Shown piece by piece: positions 1-6,663 of a stretch of 28,828 bases of DNA (positions are counted from its first letter, which is position 1; each line of letters begins with the position of its first letter). The notes under the pieces are model-generated. The model had not been told where the DNA came from and ran no database searches. It saw nothing but the letters and a program-made list of their open reading frames with translations. Made by a program: the position numbers and the translations under genes. Source of the stretch: an uncultured Kiritimatiellota bacterium (GTDB lineage: Bacteria > Verrucomicrobiota > Kiritimatiellia > RFP12 > UBA1067). The stretch lies in NCBI GenBank assembly GCA_934635045.1, contig CAKTZA010000049.1:1-28828 (forward strand). The letters are read 5' to 3'.

Positions 1-76
1 CCCCCCCCCCCCCCCCCCCCCCCCTGAGGTGAAGGACTGCTGGTTTCAACGTCGCATTCGTTTTCCGCGCGCGCAT
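1..76 (-). CDS. Possible 5' end of an unidentified gene, cut by the window edge
   Basis: An ATG at 76 is preceded on the minus strand by a purine-rich ribosome-binding stretch (AGAGAAAGGA, 90-100) and, further up, by an extended -10 box at 132-140. About 17 codons can be read (start MRARKTNATL) before the sequence runs into 24 consecutive C at the window edge. Nothing recognisable is encoded. The 14-bp palindrome AAGGAACGTTCCTT (77-90) overlaps the ribosome-binding region. The poly-C is probably an assembly end artefact, so the reading frame beyond position 25 is untrustworthy. Confidence 0.25.
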   Translation of the reverse strand, partial: MRARKTNATLKPAVLHLRGGGGGGG

Positions 77-131
77 AAGGAACGTTCCTTTCTCTTGTGT
101 TTTTTATGATCAGGATTTTACCTATGCCCAT

Positions 132-140
132 AGTATAGCA
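132..140 (-). promoter_or_regulatory. Extended -10 box TGCTATACT
   Basis: Minus-strand TGCTATACT matches the TGNTATAAT pattern seen at the other block starts in this window. It lies at the edge of the 63-bp repeat copy 135-197. A TTGCAC lies 20 bp upstream, which is too far for a standard -35. It would drive the truncated gene starting at 76, with a leader of about 50 nt carrying a good ribosome-binding site. Confidence 0.4.
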
Positions 141-197
141 TATCTGCCGCCCGAAAAGTGCAAATATCACGCAAAAATCTTCGCCTGTTTTGCGCAG
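135..197. repeat. 63-bp direct repeat, copy R1
   Basis: This stretch matches 1647-1709 with four mismatches in 63 positions. Both copies begin ATAGCATAT and end TTTTGCGCAG. The core CGCAAAAATCTTCGCCTG is identical in both, and on the minus strand it can fold as CGCAAAA/TTTTGCG around an 11-nt loop. R1 lies just downstream (minus strand) of the first ATPase gene, and R2 just downstream of the second. The two copies therefore bracket ATPase 1 plus a rhamnosidase remnant. Confidence 0.85.
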
Positions 198-243
198 TAT
201 CCGCGAAGCAGCTCCATCGCTGTTCAGCAATGCGCGTCCTTTT

Positions 244-1437
244 TTAACTCGGATTCAGCCAATCTGCCAAATTGACGATTCGCACCCCTTCATAGTCCGA
301 CTCCGGATGACGTGTGCGTGCCAGCACCATCTTCGGATAGGCATCCTTGATCTTTGCGAAAGGCGTAATCTCCCGACGAAAAGTTTCCTCTCTCGAAATG
401 TCATCCGACACCTGAATGTAAATCTTTTCGCTGCCCCGCATGGCGATGAAATCGACTTCCTGCGTCCCGACTTTTCCGACATACGTTTCATAGCCACGTC
501 GCAGAAGTTCAAGATACACAATGTTCTCAAGCGCATGCCCATAATCCATGTTGCGGCGTCCCAGCACCGCATAGCGGAAACCGAGATCACTCAAGTAGTA
601 TTTCTCCTGCGTAGAGAGATATTTCTTTCCGTGAATGTCGTACCGCTTGGCCGGATAGAAGAGGAAGGCGCGAGACAGGTACTCCATGTAATTCGCCGCC
701 GTGACATGATTCGTTGCGACCTTGTTCTGGACAAGTTGCAGGCTCGTTCTATGCGGCGACGTCAGATTCGCCACATTGTCCATCAGGTATTCGGCGAGCC
801 GACGCAAGACAACAGGTTCGGCCAAGCGGAATTTCTGAACAAGATCACGCGTCAATATCGTCTCAAAAACCTCCTTCACATATGCCACGCGATCACGTTC
901 GTCATGATAGGCATACGAACCGGCAAGCCCGCCCTCAACAAGATACCGATCAAGAAGAGTCTCCTTATCCCCTGCTTCGGAGAAGTATTCGCAAAATTCA
1001 CGGAACGAGAACGGAAACACGGGAATCTCCAATTGCCGCCCCGTAAAAAGAGTCGCAAGGTCACTCGAAAGCAGGAAAGCATTGGAGCCCGTAAGATAGA
1101 TGTCGTATCGCCCTGTATTGTGAAGGCTGTTGATGGTCCGCTCAAACGACGCGCATTCCTGAACTTCGTCAATCATCAGGACATTTGCCACATCTTCCTG
1201 CGTATGAGAAAGCACATACTGATTTAAGGCATGATACTCATGAAGTGGCTCATTTGACAAGTCGAGCAAATCAATGTAAATCACATTAACGCCATCAGCG
1301 GACAGAAATCGCGTACGCAAGGCTTCCATCAGTTTTGATTTTCCAGATCGTCTCACCCCCGTAATGATCTTAATGTCAGGCGACCCTCTCAATCCCATCA
1401 GTCTATCAAGATATAAAGCTCTTTTTATCAATTTCAT
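244..1437 (-). CDS. AAA_14/DUF4143 family ATP-binding protein (ATPase 1)
   Basis: This protein of about 397 residues belongs to the widespread single-gene AAA_14 + DUF4143 ATPases, whose biological role is poorly defined. The Walker A motif GVRRSGKS is at residues 27-34 of the chosen start and the Walker B is VLMIDEVQE. The TGSNAFLL sensor-1-like segment fits the family, and the C-terminal half carries the DUF4143 nuclease-like fold with GTQEVDFIA and IYIQVS. I chose the ATG at 1437 over the TTG at 1452 because MKLIKRALYLDRL is the typical family start. The gene is distinctly less G+C-rich than the genes after 3100, which suggests acquisition by transfer. It has its own promoter (1488-1496) and a leader hairpin. 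Family assignment is firm; function is unknown, and an antitoxin or defence role would be speculation. Confidence 0.9.
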   Translation of the reverse strand: MKLIKRALYLDRLMGLRGSPDIKIITGVRRSGKSKLMEALRTRFLSADGVNVIYIDLLDLSNEPLHEYHALNQYVLSHTQEDVANVLMIDEVQECASFERTINSLHNTGRYDIYLTGSNAFLLSSDLATLFTGRQLEIPVFPFSFREFCEYFSEAGDKETLLDRYLVEGGLAGSYAYHDERDRVAYVKEVFETILTRDLVQKFRLAEPVVLRRLAEYLMDNVANLTSPHRTSLQLVQNKVATNHVTAANYMEYLSRAFLFYPAKRYDIHGKKYLSTQEKYYLSDLGFRYAVLGRRNMDYGHALENIVYLELLRRGYETYVGKVGTQEVDFIAMRGSEKIYIQVSDDISREETFRREITPFAKIKDAYPKMVLARTRHPESDYEGVRIVNLADWLNPS

Positions 1438-1443
1438 ACATGT

Positions 1444-1482
1444 CGCTTTCAAAACTTTCTGATTTTCTCTTTTTTGAAAGCG
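1444..1482 (-). promoter_or_regulatory. Leader hairpin covering the translation start region of ATPase 1
   Basis: A perfect 11-bp inverted repeat, CGCTTTCAAAA (1472-1482, minus) and TTTTGAAAGCG (1444-1454, minus), is separated by 17 nt. The predicted transcription start from the -10 box at 1488-1496 falls near 1481, so the hairpin would form at the very 5' end of the mRNA. Its 3' arm ends 6 nt before the ATG at 1437 and would hide the only ribosome-binding-like stretch (GAAAG). The fold is visible in the sequence; translational control is inference. It could instead be a DNA operator. Confidence 0.6.
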
Positions 1483-1487
1483 CCTGT

Positions 1488-1496
1488 ATTATATCA
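1488..1496 (-). promoter_or_regulatory. Extended -10 box TGATATAAT for ATPase 1
   Basis: Minus-strand TGATATAAT, an exact match to the extended -10 consensus, lies 50 bp upstream of the ATPase 1 ATG. No convincing -35 is seen at 16-18 bp. Confidence 0.7.
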
Positions 1497-1550
1497 TTTT
1501 CCGATAGTTCCTGTGCACCGCGTCGGAATGACGCCCCACGTGCGCCCGTC

Positions 1551-1658
1551 AATTTCAAGTTCATAAGCCGACTGACGTACCCTGCCCTCCGGCAGTTTCC
1601 ACGACAGGCGCGGGGACGGCACGTCGATGCCGACTGGGTTCTCAACATAGCATATTCG
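1551..1658 (-). pseudogene. Remnant of an alpha-L-rhamnosidase (GH78-type) N-terminus
   Basis: About 36 codons on the minus strand read RRICYVENPVGID followed by VPSPRLSWKLPEGRVRQSAY. This resembles the conserved opening of bacterial alpha-L-rhamnosidases (typically R.xYLxNPxGID..xPRLSW, then xxRxxxQxAYxI). The reading frame goes on only to a stop at 1494, and nothing resembling the catalytic barrel follows before the ATPase 1 promoter. The upstream end runs into repeat R2. I read this as a decayed gene fragment left beside a recombination junction. The match is from memory of the family motif. Confidence 0.55.
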
Positions 1659-1709
1659 CCGCCCGTAGAGTGCAAATATCACGCAAAAATCTTCGCCTGT
1701 TTTGCGCAG
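1647..1709. repeat. 63-bp direct repeat, copy R2
   Basis: This is the second copy of the repeat at 135-197, 1512 bp away in the same orientation, with four mismatches. It starts a few bases after the ATPase 2 stop (1714) and runs into the rhamnosidase-like frame. Its -10-like box is degraded to TGCTATGTT. Confidence 0.85.
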
Positions 1710-1713
1710 ATGC

Positions 1714-3006
1714 CTACCCTCGCAGACACCCGATCGGGCAGACAAGAATCCCATCGTCGTTTCGATAGGCCAAGTTCCCGTCAGCCGTCAAAACCATCTT
1801 GAAGCTCGGCTGCGGCATTTTTGTCGCATCAATCTTGTCCGCCAGCGTTTTCAGCGATTTGCAGCCCTTTTCAATCAGGGTCTCTCCGCCCGTCTTTACT
1901 TCAATCAGTCCGTATTTCCCGTTTTCAAGACGCATGACCGCATCACACTCAAGACCGCTCTTGTCATGATAATGGTAAAGCCGTCCGCCCAGCTGTTCGG
2001 CATACGTGCGCAAATCGCGAATCGCCAACGTCTCGAAAAGCAGGCCAAGCGTCGGAAGGTCGCCCAGCAGCTCGTCCGAACCAATTCCAAGCGCGGCAGC
2101 CGCGATTGACGGATCGGTGAAATACCGCGTTGCGGTTGTCCGGATCGGCGTCTTGCACCTCAGGTTCGGACACCAGGCTTCAAGATCCTCCGTCACGAAT
2201 ATCTTCGTCAACGCCTTGAGGTATGAATAGACCGTGTCTTCAGTTAGCGACGCGACATCATTCGCCATGACGTCGCGGCAGATAACCGAAGCTGAAGACT
2301 GAGTGCCTTGAAGCCGTGCAAGACTTTTCATGACGCCACGCACACGCAAAGGATCCCTCAACGTATCGTCAACCCGCGAAATGTCCGTCTCGCAGATCGC
2401 CTCGAAATACTCTTTGGCCGGCCCTCGCGCCACAGAACCCCGCAAACCCATCGCCCCGGGCCAACCTCCACGACAGATCAGGTCTGAAATGTCTTCAAGT
2501 TCCAATTCGCTCGAAGCCCCGGAAACGTCAATCCCCTTGAACAAGTCCGAAAACGACACCGAACCCTTTGCATCGCCACTTTCCCAAAGCGTCATCGGTC
2601 GCATCGTCAATCGCGCAATGCGACCGGTTCCCGTATGGTGGATGACTCTCCTTGCGTCTTCCTCATCGACTTGAGGCGGCACGGCACTCCCCGTCAGGAT
2701 GAACATTCCGCGCTCTCCGACCTCATCCACGAGCGAACGCACGGCATCCCAAAGAGAAGGCACCTCCTGCCACTCATCGATCAGCAGCGGATACACGCCA
2801 GCAAGCAACCTGTCCGGACGTTGCTGCGCCAACTGACGGTTAGCCGCGCCTCGCTTGGAATCCGCCAACAAAACCGTTGTCCGGGCGACCTGCCGTGCAG
2901 TCGTCGTCTTCCCGCACCACTTGGCCCCCCGCACCAACACAGCCCCCATATAGGAAAGTTTCTCATGCAAGAGGGCATCTGCAATTCTTTTGCGGTATTT
3001 CTTCAT
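1714..3006 (-). CDS. AAA_14/DUF4143 family ATP-binding protein (ATPase 2)
   Basis: This protein of about 430 residues is from the same broad family as ATPase 1 but is only distantly similar. Walker A is GAKWCGKTTTA near residue 30, Walker B is YPLLIDEWQEV, and the sensor segment is FILTGSA. The C-terminal DUF4143 part ends in a PD-(D/E)XK-like arrangement (GLECDAVMRLENG, then YGLIEVKTGG), which can be a vestigial nuclease fold. Two ATGs are in frame. I chose 3006 (MKKYRKRIAD) because the -10 box ends at 3016, which places the transcription start near 3009; the ATG at 3015 would lie upstream of it. This makes the mRNA nearly leaderless. The gene stands alone between two repeat clusters. Function is unknown. 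Confidence 0.9.
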   Translation of the reverse strand: MKKYRKRIADALLHEKLSYMGAVLVRGAKWCGKTTTARQVARTTVLLADSKRGAANRQLAQQRPDRLLAGVYPLLIDEWQEVPSLWDAVRSLVDEVGERGMFILTGSAVPPQVDEEDARRVIHHTGTGRIARLTMRPMTLWESGDAKGSVSFSDLFKGIDVSGASSELELEDISDLICRGGWPGAMGLRGSVARGPAKEYFEAICETDISRVDDTLRDPLRVRGVMKSLARLQGTQSSASVICRDVMANDVASLTEDTVYSYLKALTKIFVTEDLEAWCPNLRCKTPIRTTATRYFTDPSIAAAALGIGSDELLGDLPTLGLLFETLAIRDLRTYAEQLGGRLYHYHDKSGLECDAVMRLENGKYGLIEVKTGGETLIEKGCKSLKTLADKIDATKMPQPSFKMVLTADGNLAYRNDDGILVCPIGCLRG

Positions 3007-3015
3007 AACGCGCAT

Positions 3016-3024
3016 ATTATAGCA
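3016..3024 (-). promoter_or_regulatory. Extended -10 box TGCTATAAT for ATPase 2
   Basis: Minus-strand TGCTATAAT is followed by 9 nt and then the ATG at 3006. There is no good -35. The short distance predicts a leader of about 3 nt. Confidence 0.7.
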
Positions 3025-3030
3025 AATTCC

Positions 3031-3048
3031 GAAGGGTCAGACTACCCC
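3031..3048. repeat. Imperfect REP-like palindrome with GTCAGAC core
   Basis: GGGTCAGACTACCC (3034-3047) has GGGT/ACCC arms and shares the core GTCAGAC (complement GTCTGAC) with the palindrome at 28732-28744. Such GGGGTC-GACCCC elements often accompany REP-type tyrosine transposases, one of which lies at the right end of the window. Confidence 0.5.
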
Positions 3049-3115
3049 ATTAGGTAATTTGGCGCGGAATCGTTAGGTAATTTGGCGGCAAACCATTAGG
3101 TAATTTGGCGCAGTC
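3047..3115. repeat. 23-bp tandem repeat, three copies
   Basis: The core TTAGGTAATTTGGCG occurs three times at an exact 23-bp period (units starting at 3047, 3070 and 3093). The bases between cores are variable. The array occupies the whole gap between the regulator stop (3114) and the REP-like palindrome, upstream of the ATPase 2 promoter. It is A/T-rich against its G+C-rich neighbours. Confidence 0.9.
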
Positions 3116-4280
3116 ATCCGAGGACCCACGCCCCGCCCACGGTCTCGGCGCGGACGGCGCGCAGGGACTTGCCGTAGCGCGCCTTGAACGCGGCGCGGAG
3201 CGCGGCGGACGACTTCCAGCCGCACAGCTGGGCGATGGGCGTGATCTGCTGGCGCGGATTGCGCAGCAGGTTCGCGGCCTGCTCCAGCCGCACGTCCAGA
3301 ATCTCGTCGTGGATCGAATGGCCCGTCTCGCGGCGGAAGACGACCTCCGCCATGCGCCGCCGAAGACCCATGACCGCCGCGACCATCGGCACCGTCGCGC
3401 CCTCGCACGCCGTGCGCCGGATGTAGGCGACGGCCTTCGAGACGCGCCGGTCGCTCTGCCGGAACCGCCGCGTCGACAGCCGCCGCGTCACGGACGTCAC
3501 GCCGAACACGAGGCGGACGTCGTTCGTCTTCGGATTGCGGATCCGCTCGTCGAGCAGCTGTGCGCACAAGTAGCCGCCGCGCTCGAAGTCGAGGCCGATC
3601 GACGTCAGCGGCGGCGACGTCCGCTCGCAGATGATCGGATCGTCGTCGACGCCGATCACCGCCAGATCGTCCGGGACGGACATGCCCAGAACCGCCGCCT
3701 GCTGCAGCACCTCCTCGGCCACCGGGTCATGCACGGCGAAGAGTCCGCACGGCTTCGACAGCGTCTTGAGCCACGCGCCAAGCGCCTTGCGCCGCCGCGC
3801 CGGCGAGGCGTTCGGCGGACAGGCGAAGACGGCGCAGTCCTTGCCGTGCAGCCGGACGACCGCCTCGAACGCCTTGCGCCGGATCTCGCTCCAGAAGCGC
3901 GGCTCGCGCCAGCCCACGAAGGCGTAGTGCGGCCGGTCGAGCAGCAGAAGCTCCTTCGCCGCGACTTCGCCGACCTGCGCGTTGTTCGCGTTGACGTAGA
4001 GCGCACGCCCCTTCTCGCCGCGCGGATCCTCGTCCAGATACACGAGCGGAATCTGCCCGACCGTCTGGCGCGAGAGCTCCGGCACGCCGCCCGCACACTC
4101 CGCGATGATGCCGAGCGGCTTCCAGAGGCCGATGATCGCCGCGACGTCGAGCCGCGCGTCGTTGCGCTCGATGACCTGCACATCCCAGCCGCGCCGTTCG
4201 GCATAGCGCCGCGCCCCGGCGATGCGGTTCGCGCAGATGTACTTGTTCGAGTAGACGAAGAAGAGGATGACGTTGCTCAT
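3114..4280 (-). CDS. XylR-type transcription regulator: sugar-binding domain plus AraC DNA-binding domain
   Basis: This protein of 388 residues starts at ATG 4280 (MSNVILFFVYSNKYICANRI). Residues 1 to about 270 form a LacI/periplasmic-binding-type effector domain (WKPLGIIAE, VYLDEDPRG, AVIGVDDDPIICERTSPPLT). The last 110 residues form an AraC-family double helix-turn-helix (SKAVAYIRRTACEG, VRLEQAANLLRN, IAQLCGWKSSAALRAAFK). This architecture matches E. coli XylR and many PVC regulators of sugar use. The start overlaps the permease stop by 4 bp (ATGA), so the two are co-translated, and the likely effector is the sugar the permease carries. It is a paralog of the regulator at 26086. Longer open frame upstream of 4280 is the antisense or out-of-frame shadow of the permease gene. 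Confidence 0.92.
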   Translation of the reverse strand: MSNVILFFVYSNKYICANRIAGARRYAERRGWDVQVIERNDARLDVAAIIGLWKPLGIIAECAGGVPELSRQTVGQIPLVYLDEDPRGEKGRALYVNANNAQVGEVAAKELLLLDRPHYAFVGWREPRFWSEIRRKAFEAVVRLHGKDCAVFACPPNASPARRRKALGAWLKTLSKPCGLFAVHDPVAEEVLQQAAVLGMSVPDDLAVIGVDDDPIICERTSPPLTSIGLDFERGGYLCAQLLDERIRNPKTNDVRLVFGVTSVTRRLSTRRFRQSDRRVSKAVAYIRRTACEGATVPMVAAVMGLRRRMAEVVFRRETGHSIHDEILDVRLEQAANLLRNPRQQITPIAQLCGWKSSAALRAAFKARYGKSLRAVRAETVGGAWVLG

Positions 4281-5416
4281 GCCTTGTTCCGGCTGAAAGT
4301 GACGAAAGCCGCGAGCGGCACGAGAAGCGCGACCAGCGCCAGCACGGCGACCTCCGGCGCGCGACCGCCGATGGTCTTCGTCCACGCCCCCAGCGGCGAG
4401 GCGACCGCACCCGCCGAGACGGCCATGGTCAAAAGCGACGCGACGGCCGGCATCGTCTGCGGATGCCGCCGCGCCACCGCGTCGAAGACCTGCCCGTAGA
4501 CGTTCGCGAACCCGGCCGCGAACAGCGCCACGCCGACAAGGAACGGGAAGAGTCCGTCCGTGGCGGCCATCCCGACGGCGCCGGCGAGCGCGACGAGCAG
4601 GACCGGCGCAAACGTCCGATGCGCCGGCCGCCGCGCAAAATGCCACGCGCCCAGCAGCGTGACCGGCAGCTTGACGCCGAACAGGACGGCATACGCGACG
4701 GCCGCTGTCGCGTCACCCCGCCCGAACCGTCGCACGACCAGTTCCGGTATCGACAGGCAGAACAGGACGTCCGCGACGATCGCCACGGCGAACGCCGCCG
4801 CCGCCACGACGGCAGCCGGGTCGCGCACGACATGTCCCAGCGCACGTTCCGCCGACCGCCGGACACCGGCGACGGGCTGCGGCGGACGCGCCGTCCGCGT
4901 CATCCGGCAGACGCCCAGTCCCGCCAGCGCGGCAAACGGCAGAAGCGCCAGCGGCCAACAGCCGACGCCCGCAGCTGCCGCCACGGCGAACGGGAACGCG
5001 ACGGCCATCAGCGTCTTCACGAACAGGCCGCCCGTCAAGAGGCCCGCCACACGGCAGACGGGCTCCTGTTCCGACACCCAGACCGGCGCGGCGACCTGCA
5101 GGACGACATTCGCCAGCCCCGCCAGCGCAAACCCGCAGCAGGCAACGCCCGTGAACAGCGCCCCCGTCGCCAGCGCCACGCAGGCGACAACCGCCAACAG
5201 AAGCGACGCGCGCACGAGACGCGCCGCACCAAACCGCACGCACAGCGCGCCGACGGGCAGGGGCAACGCCGCGAACCACAGGAAGAACAGGGAGGACGAA
5301 ACACCGCCCAGCCCCAGCTTCGCCGACAGGGCGCCCAAGGCGTCCGGCAACGCCATCACGGCATACGCCAGCCCAATGGCGAGCGCCGTGTCCCTGATCT
5401 GTTTCTGCCTTAACAC
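4277..5416 (-). CDS. Major facilitator superfamily permease, probably for a sugar
   Basis: This very hydrophobic protein of 379 residues has about 11-12 predicted membrane segments and few charged residues outside short loops. The opening (AYAVMALPDALGALS, then SSLFFLWFAALPLPVGAL) resembles the FucP-like sugar:proton symporter branch of the MFS, but substrate cannot be assigned. I chose GTG 5416 because it sits 7 nt after a TATAAT box (5424-5429), giving a leaderless mRNA, and the protein then starts just before the first membrane segment. It forms a two-gene unit with the XylR-type regulator (ATGA overlap), which supports a role in sugar uptake under that regulator's control. Confidence 0.8.
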   Translation of the reverse strand: MLRQKQIRDTALAIGLAYAVMALPDALGALSAKLGLGGVSSSLFFLWFAALPLPVGALCVRFGAARLVRASLLLAVVACVALATGALFTGVACCGFALAGLANVVLQVAAPVWVSEQEPVCRVAGLLTGGLFVKTLMAVAFPFAVAAAAGVGCWPLALLPFAALAGLGVCRMTRTARPPQPVAGVRRSAERALGHVVRDPAAVVAAAAFAVAIVADVLFCLSIPELVVRRFGRGDATAAVAYAVLFGVKLPVTLLGAWHFARRPAHRTFAPVLLVALAGAVGMAATDGLFPFLVGVALFAAGFANVYGQVFDAVARRHPQTMPAVASLLTMAVSAGAVASPLGAWTKTIGGRAPEVAVLALVALLVPLAAFVTFSRNKA

Positions 5417-5423
5417 GAATGGA

Positions 5424-5432
5424 ATTATAGCA
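5424..5432 (-). promoter_or_regulatory. Extended -10 box TGCTATAAT for the permease-regulator pair
   Basis: TGCTATAAT on the minus strand is followed by 7 nt and then GTG 5416. A TTGACG (5449-5454) lies upstream with a 19-bp spacer; it overlaps the mtaB stop codon. Confidence 0.75.
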
Positions 5433-5450
5433 AAAAACCGCGCACGCCCG

Positions 5451-6650
5451 TCAATCAGGCGTCTCGCGCGCAAGAGCGCGACCTTCAAGCGTTGCGTCCG
5501 AATGGACGCGCGTGACGAAGATGCGGACGCGGGACTTGCGCGACGCCGGCGAGACGGTCTGGCATCGCAGGTACTCGCCCGTCCAGCCGACGGTCTTGTT
5601 CTCGTCTTCGACGACGATCTCGACATCCTGTCCGAGAAACCGCCGCGCGAACTGCTCGCGCCGCCGCGCCATCTGCTCCGCGAGGCGATGCGCGCGCGCC
5701 GAGCGCACCGCTTTCGGGACGGCTCCGCCAAACCCTGCCGCCAACGTGCCTGGACGCTCCGAATAGGGAAAGACGTGCGCGCGGTTGAACGGCAGACGCC
5801 GCAGCAGCCCTTCCGTCGCGGCAAAGTCGAAGTCCGACTCGTCCGGGAAGCCCGTCATCACGTCACAGCCAAGTCCGAGATTCGGCAGGAATTTCGTCGC
5901 CGTCACGACGAGCGCCTCGACGTCGCGCACGAGATACGGACGCTTCATCGCCGCGAGCATACGGTTCGAGCCTGACTGCACGGGAATGTGGAGAAAGCGG
6001 CAGACGTTCGCTGACGCCGCCATCGCCCGCACGGTCTCAAGCGCGCACGCCCCCGGCTCGACCGAGCCCAGGCGGATGCGGCAGTCGGGCGACACGGCGG
6101 CCAGCGCAGTCACAAGGTCGGGCAGCCGCTTTCCCTCGGAGGCGTAGAGCGAAAGGTTGCATCCTGTCAGGACGATCTCCCGGTATCCGGCATCGACAAA
6201 GCGCCGCGCACGCGCCACGGCCTCGGCAAACGGACGGGAAGCGGATGGGCCGCGAAACTTCGGCACGATGCAGAACGTGCAGCGTCCCGAACAGCCGTCC
6301 TGCACCTTCAGGTACGCGCGGGCCGTGCGCGTCGGGATGGGGAATTCGGGAGCCGGGACCGGGGAAGATGAAACGGGAAACGGGGAACGGGGAACGGGGA
6401 CGGATGACTTGAGCGAGAGGCAGCCGCAGACGCGCAGGGGTGTGTGCGGATAACGTCGCCTCAAGTGGTCGATCAGCTTCTCGCAGTCGCGCTGGGCGTG
6501 GGCCGTCACGCTGCAGCCGCGCACGACGAAAAGATCGGCCTCCGCATGGCTTTCCGTCCGTTCCCAGCCCTTGGCGAGATAATCGGCCTCCATTTCCAAC
6601 GCCTCGGCCTTGTTGAGCCGACAGCCGAACGTCTCGAAACAGACTTTCAT
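5451..6650 (-). CDS. mtaB: tRNA t6A37 methylthiotransferase MtaB
   Basis: This radical-SAM methylthiotransferase of 399 residues would convert t6A37 to ms2t6A in tRNAs decoding ANN codons. The N-terminal UPF0004 domain carries FETFGCRLNKAEALEME (Cys10), RGCS (Cys46) and VCGC (Cys77) for the auxiliary cluster. The radical-SAM motif CSGRCTFC is Cys120, Cys124, Cys127, followed by a C-terminal TRAM-like region (VEIVVEDE to the end). Family members are usually about 430 residues. Here the linker between the two domains is shortened and replaced by a Pro/Ser-rich stretch (residues 82-107) encoded by a simple tandem repeat. It follows trmB by 13 bp and ends the carboxyltransferase operon. MtaB rather than MiaB fits the TFGCRxN opening. 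Confidence 0.9.
   Translation of the reverse strand: MKVCFETFGCRLNKAEALEMEADYLAKGWERTESHAEADLFVVRGCSVTAHAQRDCEKLIDHLRRRYPHTPLRVCGCLSLKSSVPVPRSPFPVSSSPVPAPEFPIPTRTARAYLKVQDGCSGRCTFCIVPKFRGPSASRPFAEAVARARRFVDAGYREIVLTGCNLSLYASEGKRLPDLVTALAAVSPDCRIRLGSVEPGACALETVRAMAASANVCRFLHIPVQSGSNRMLAAMKRPYLVRDVEALVVTATKFLPNLGLGCDVMTGFPDESDFDFAATEGLLRRLPFNRAHVFPYSERPGTLAAGFGGAVPKAVRSARAHRLAEQMARRREQFARRFLGQDVEIVVEDENKTVGWTGEYLRCQTVSPASRKSRVRIFVTRVHSDATLEGRALARETPD
6355..6403. repeat. Degenerate GGGGAAC simple repeat inside mtaB
   Basis: On the plus strand the units GGGAAAC, GGGGAAC, GGGGAAC, GGGGAC follow one another (clearest at 6371-6403). Read on the minus strand they encode the Pro/Ser/Val-rich linker of MtaB. 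The reading frame is kept. Confidence 0.8.
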
Positions 6651-6663
6651 GAAGACGCGCGCG

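Noticed and set aside
1..24. Run of 24 C at the window start
   Set aside because: It sits exactly at the sequence end and has no counterpart inside the window. This is typical of an assembly or sequencing end artefact, not a biological tract.
190..1227. Plus-strand 345-codon frame opposite ATPase 1
   Set aside because: It lies over a gene with intact Walker motifs on the minus strand, and shows no recognisable domain.
3047..3115. CRISPR array
   Set aside because: The unit is 23 bp with an 8-bp variable part, far too short for repeat plus spacer, and there are no cas genes.
4281..4646. N-terminal extension of the XylR-type regulator
   Set aside because: It is out of frame over the permease gene and of Arg/Ala-rich shadow composition. 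The ATGA overlap at 4280 gives a natural start.
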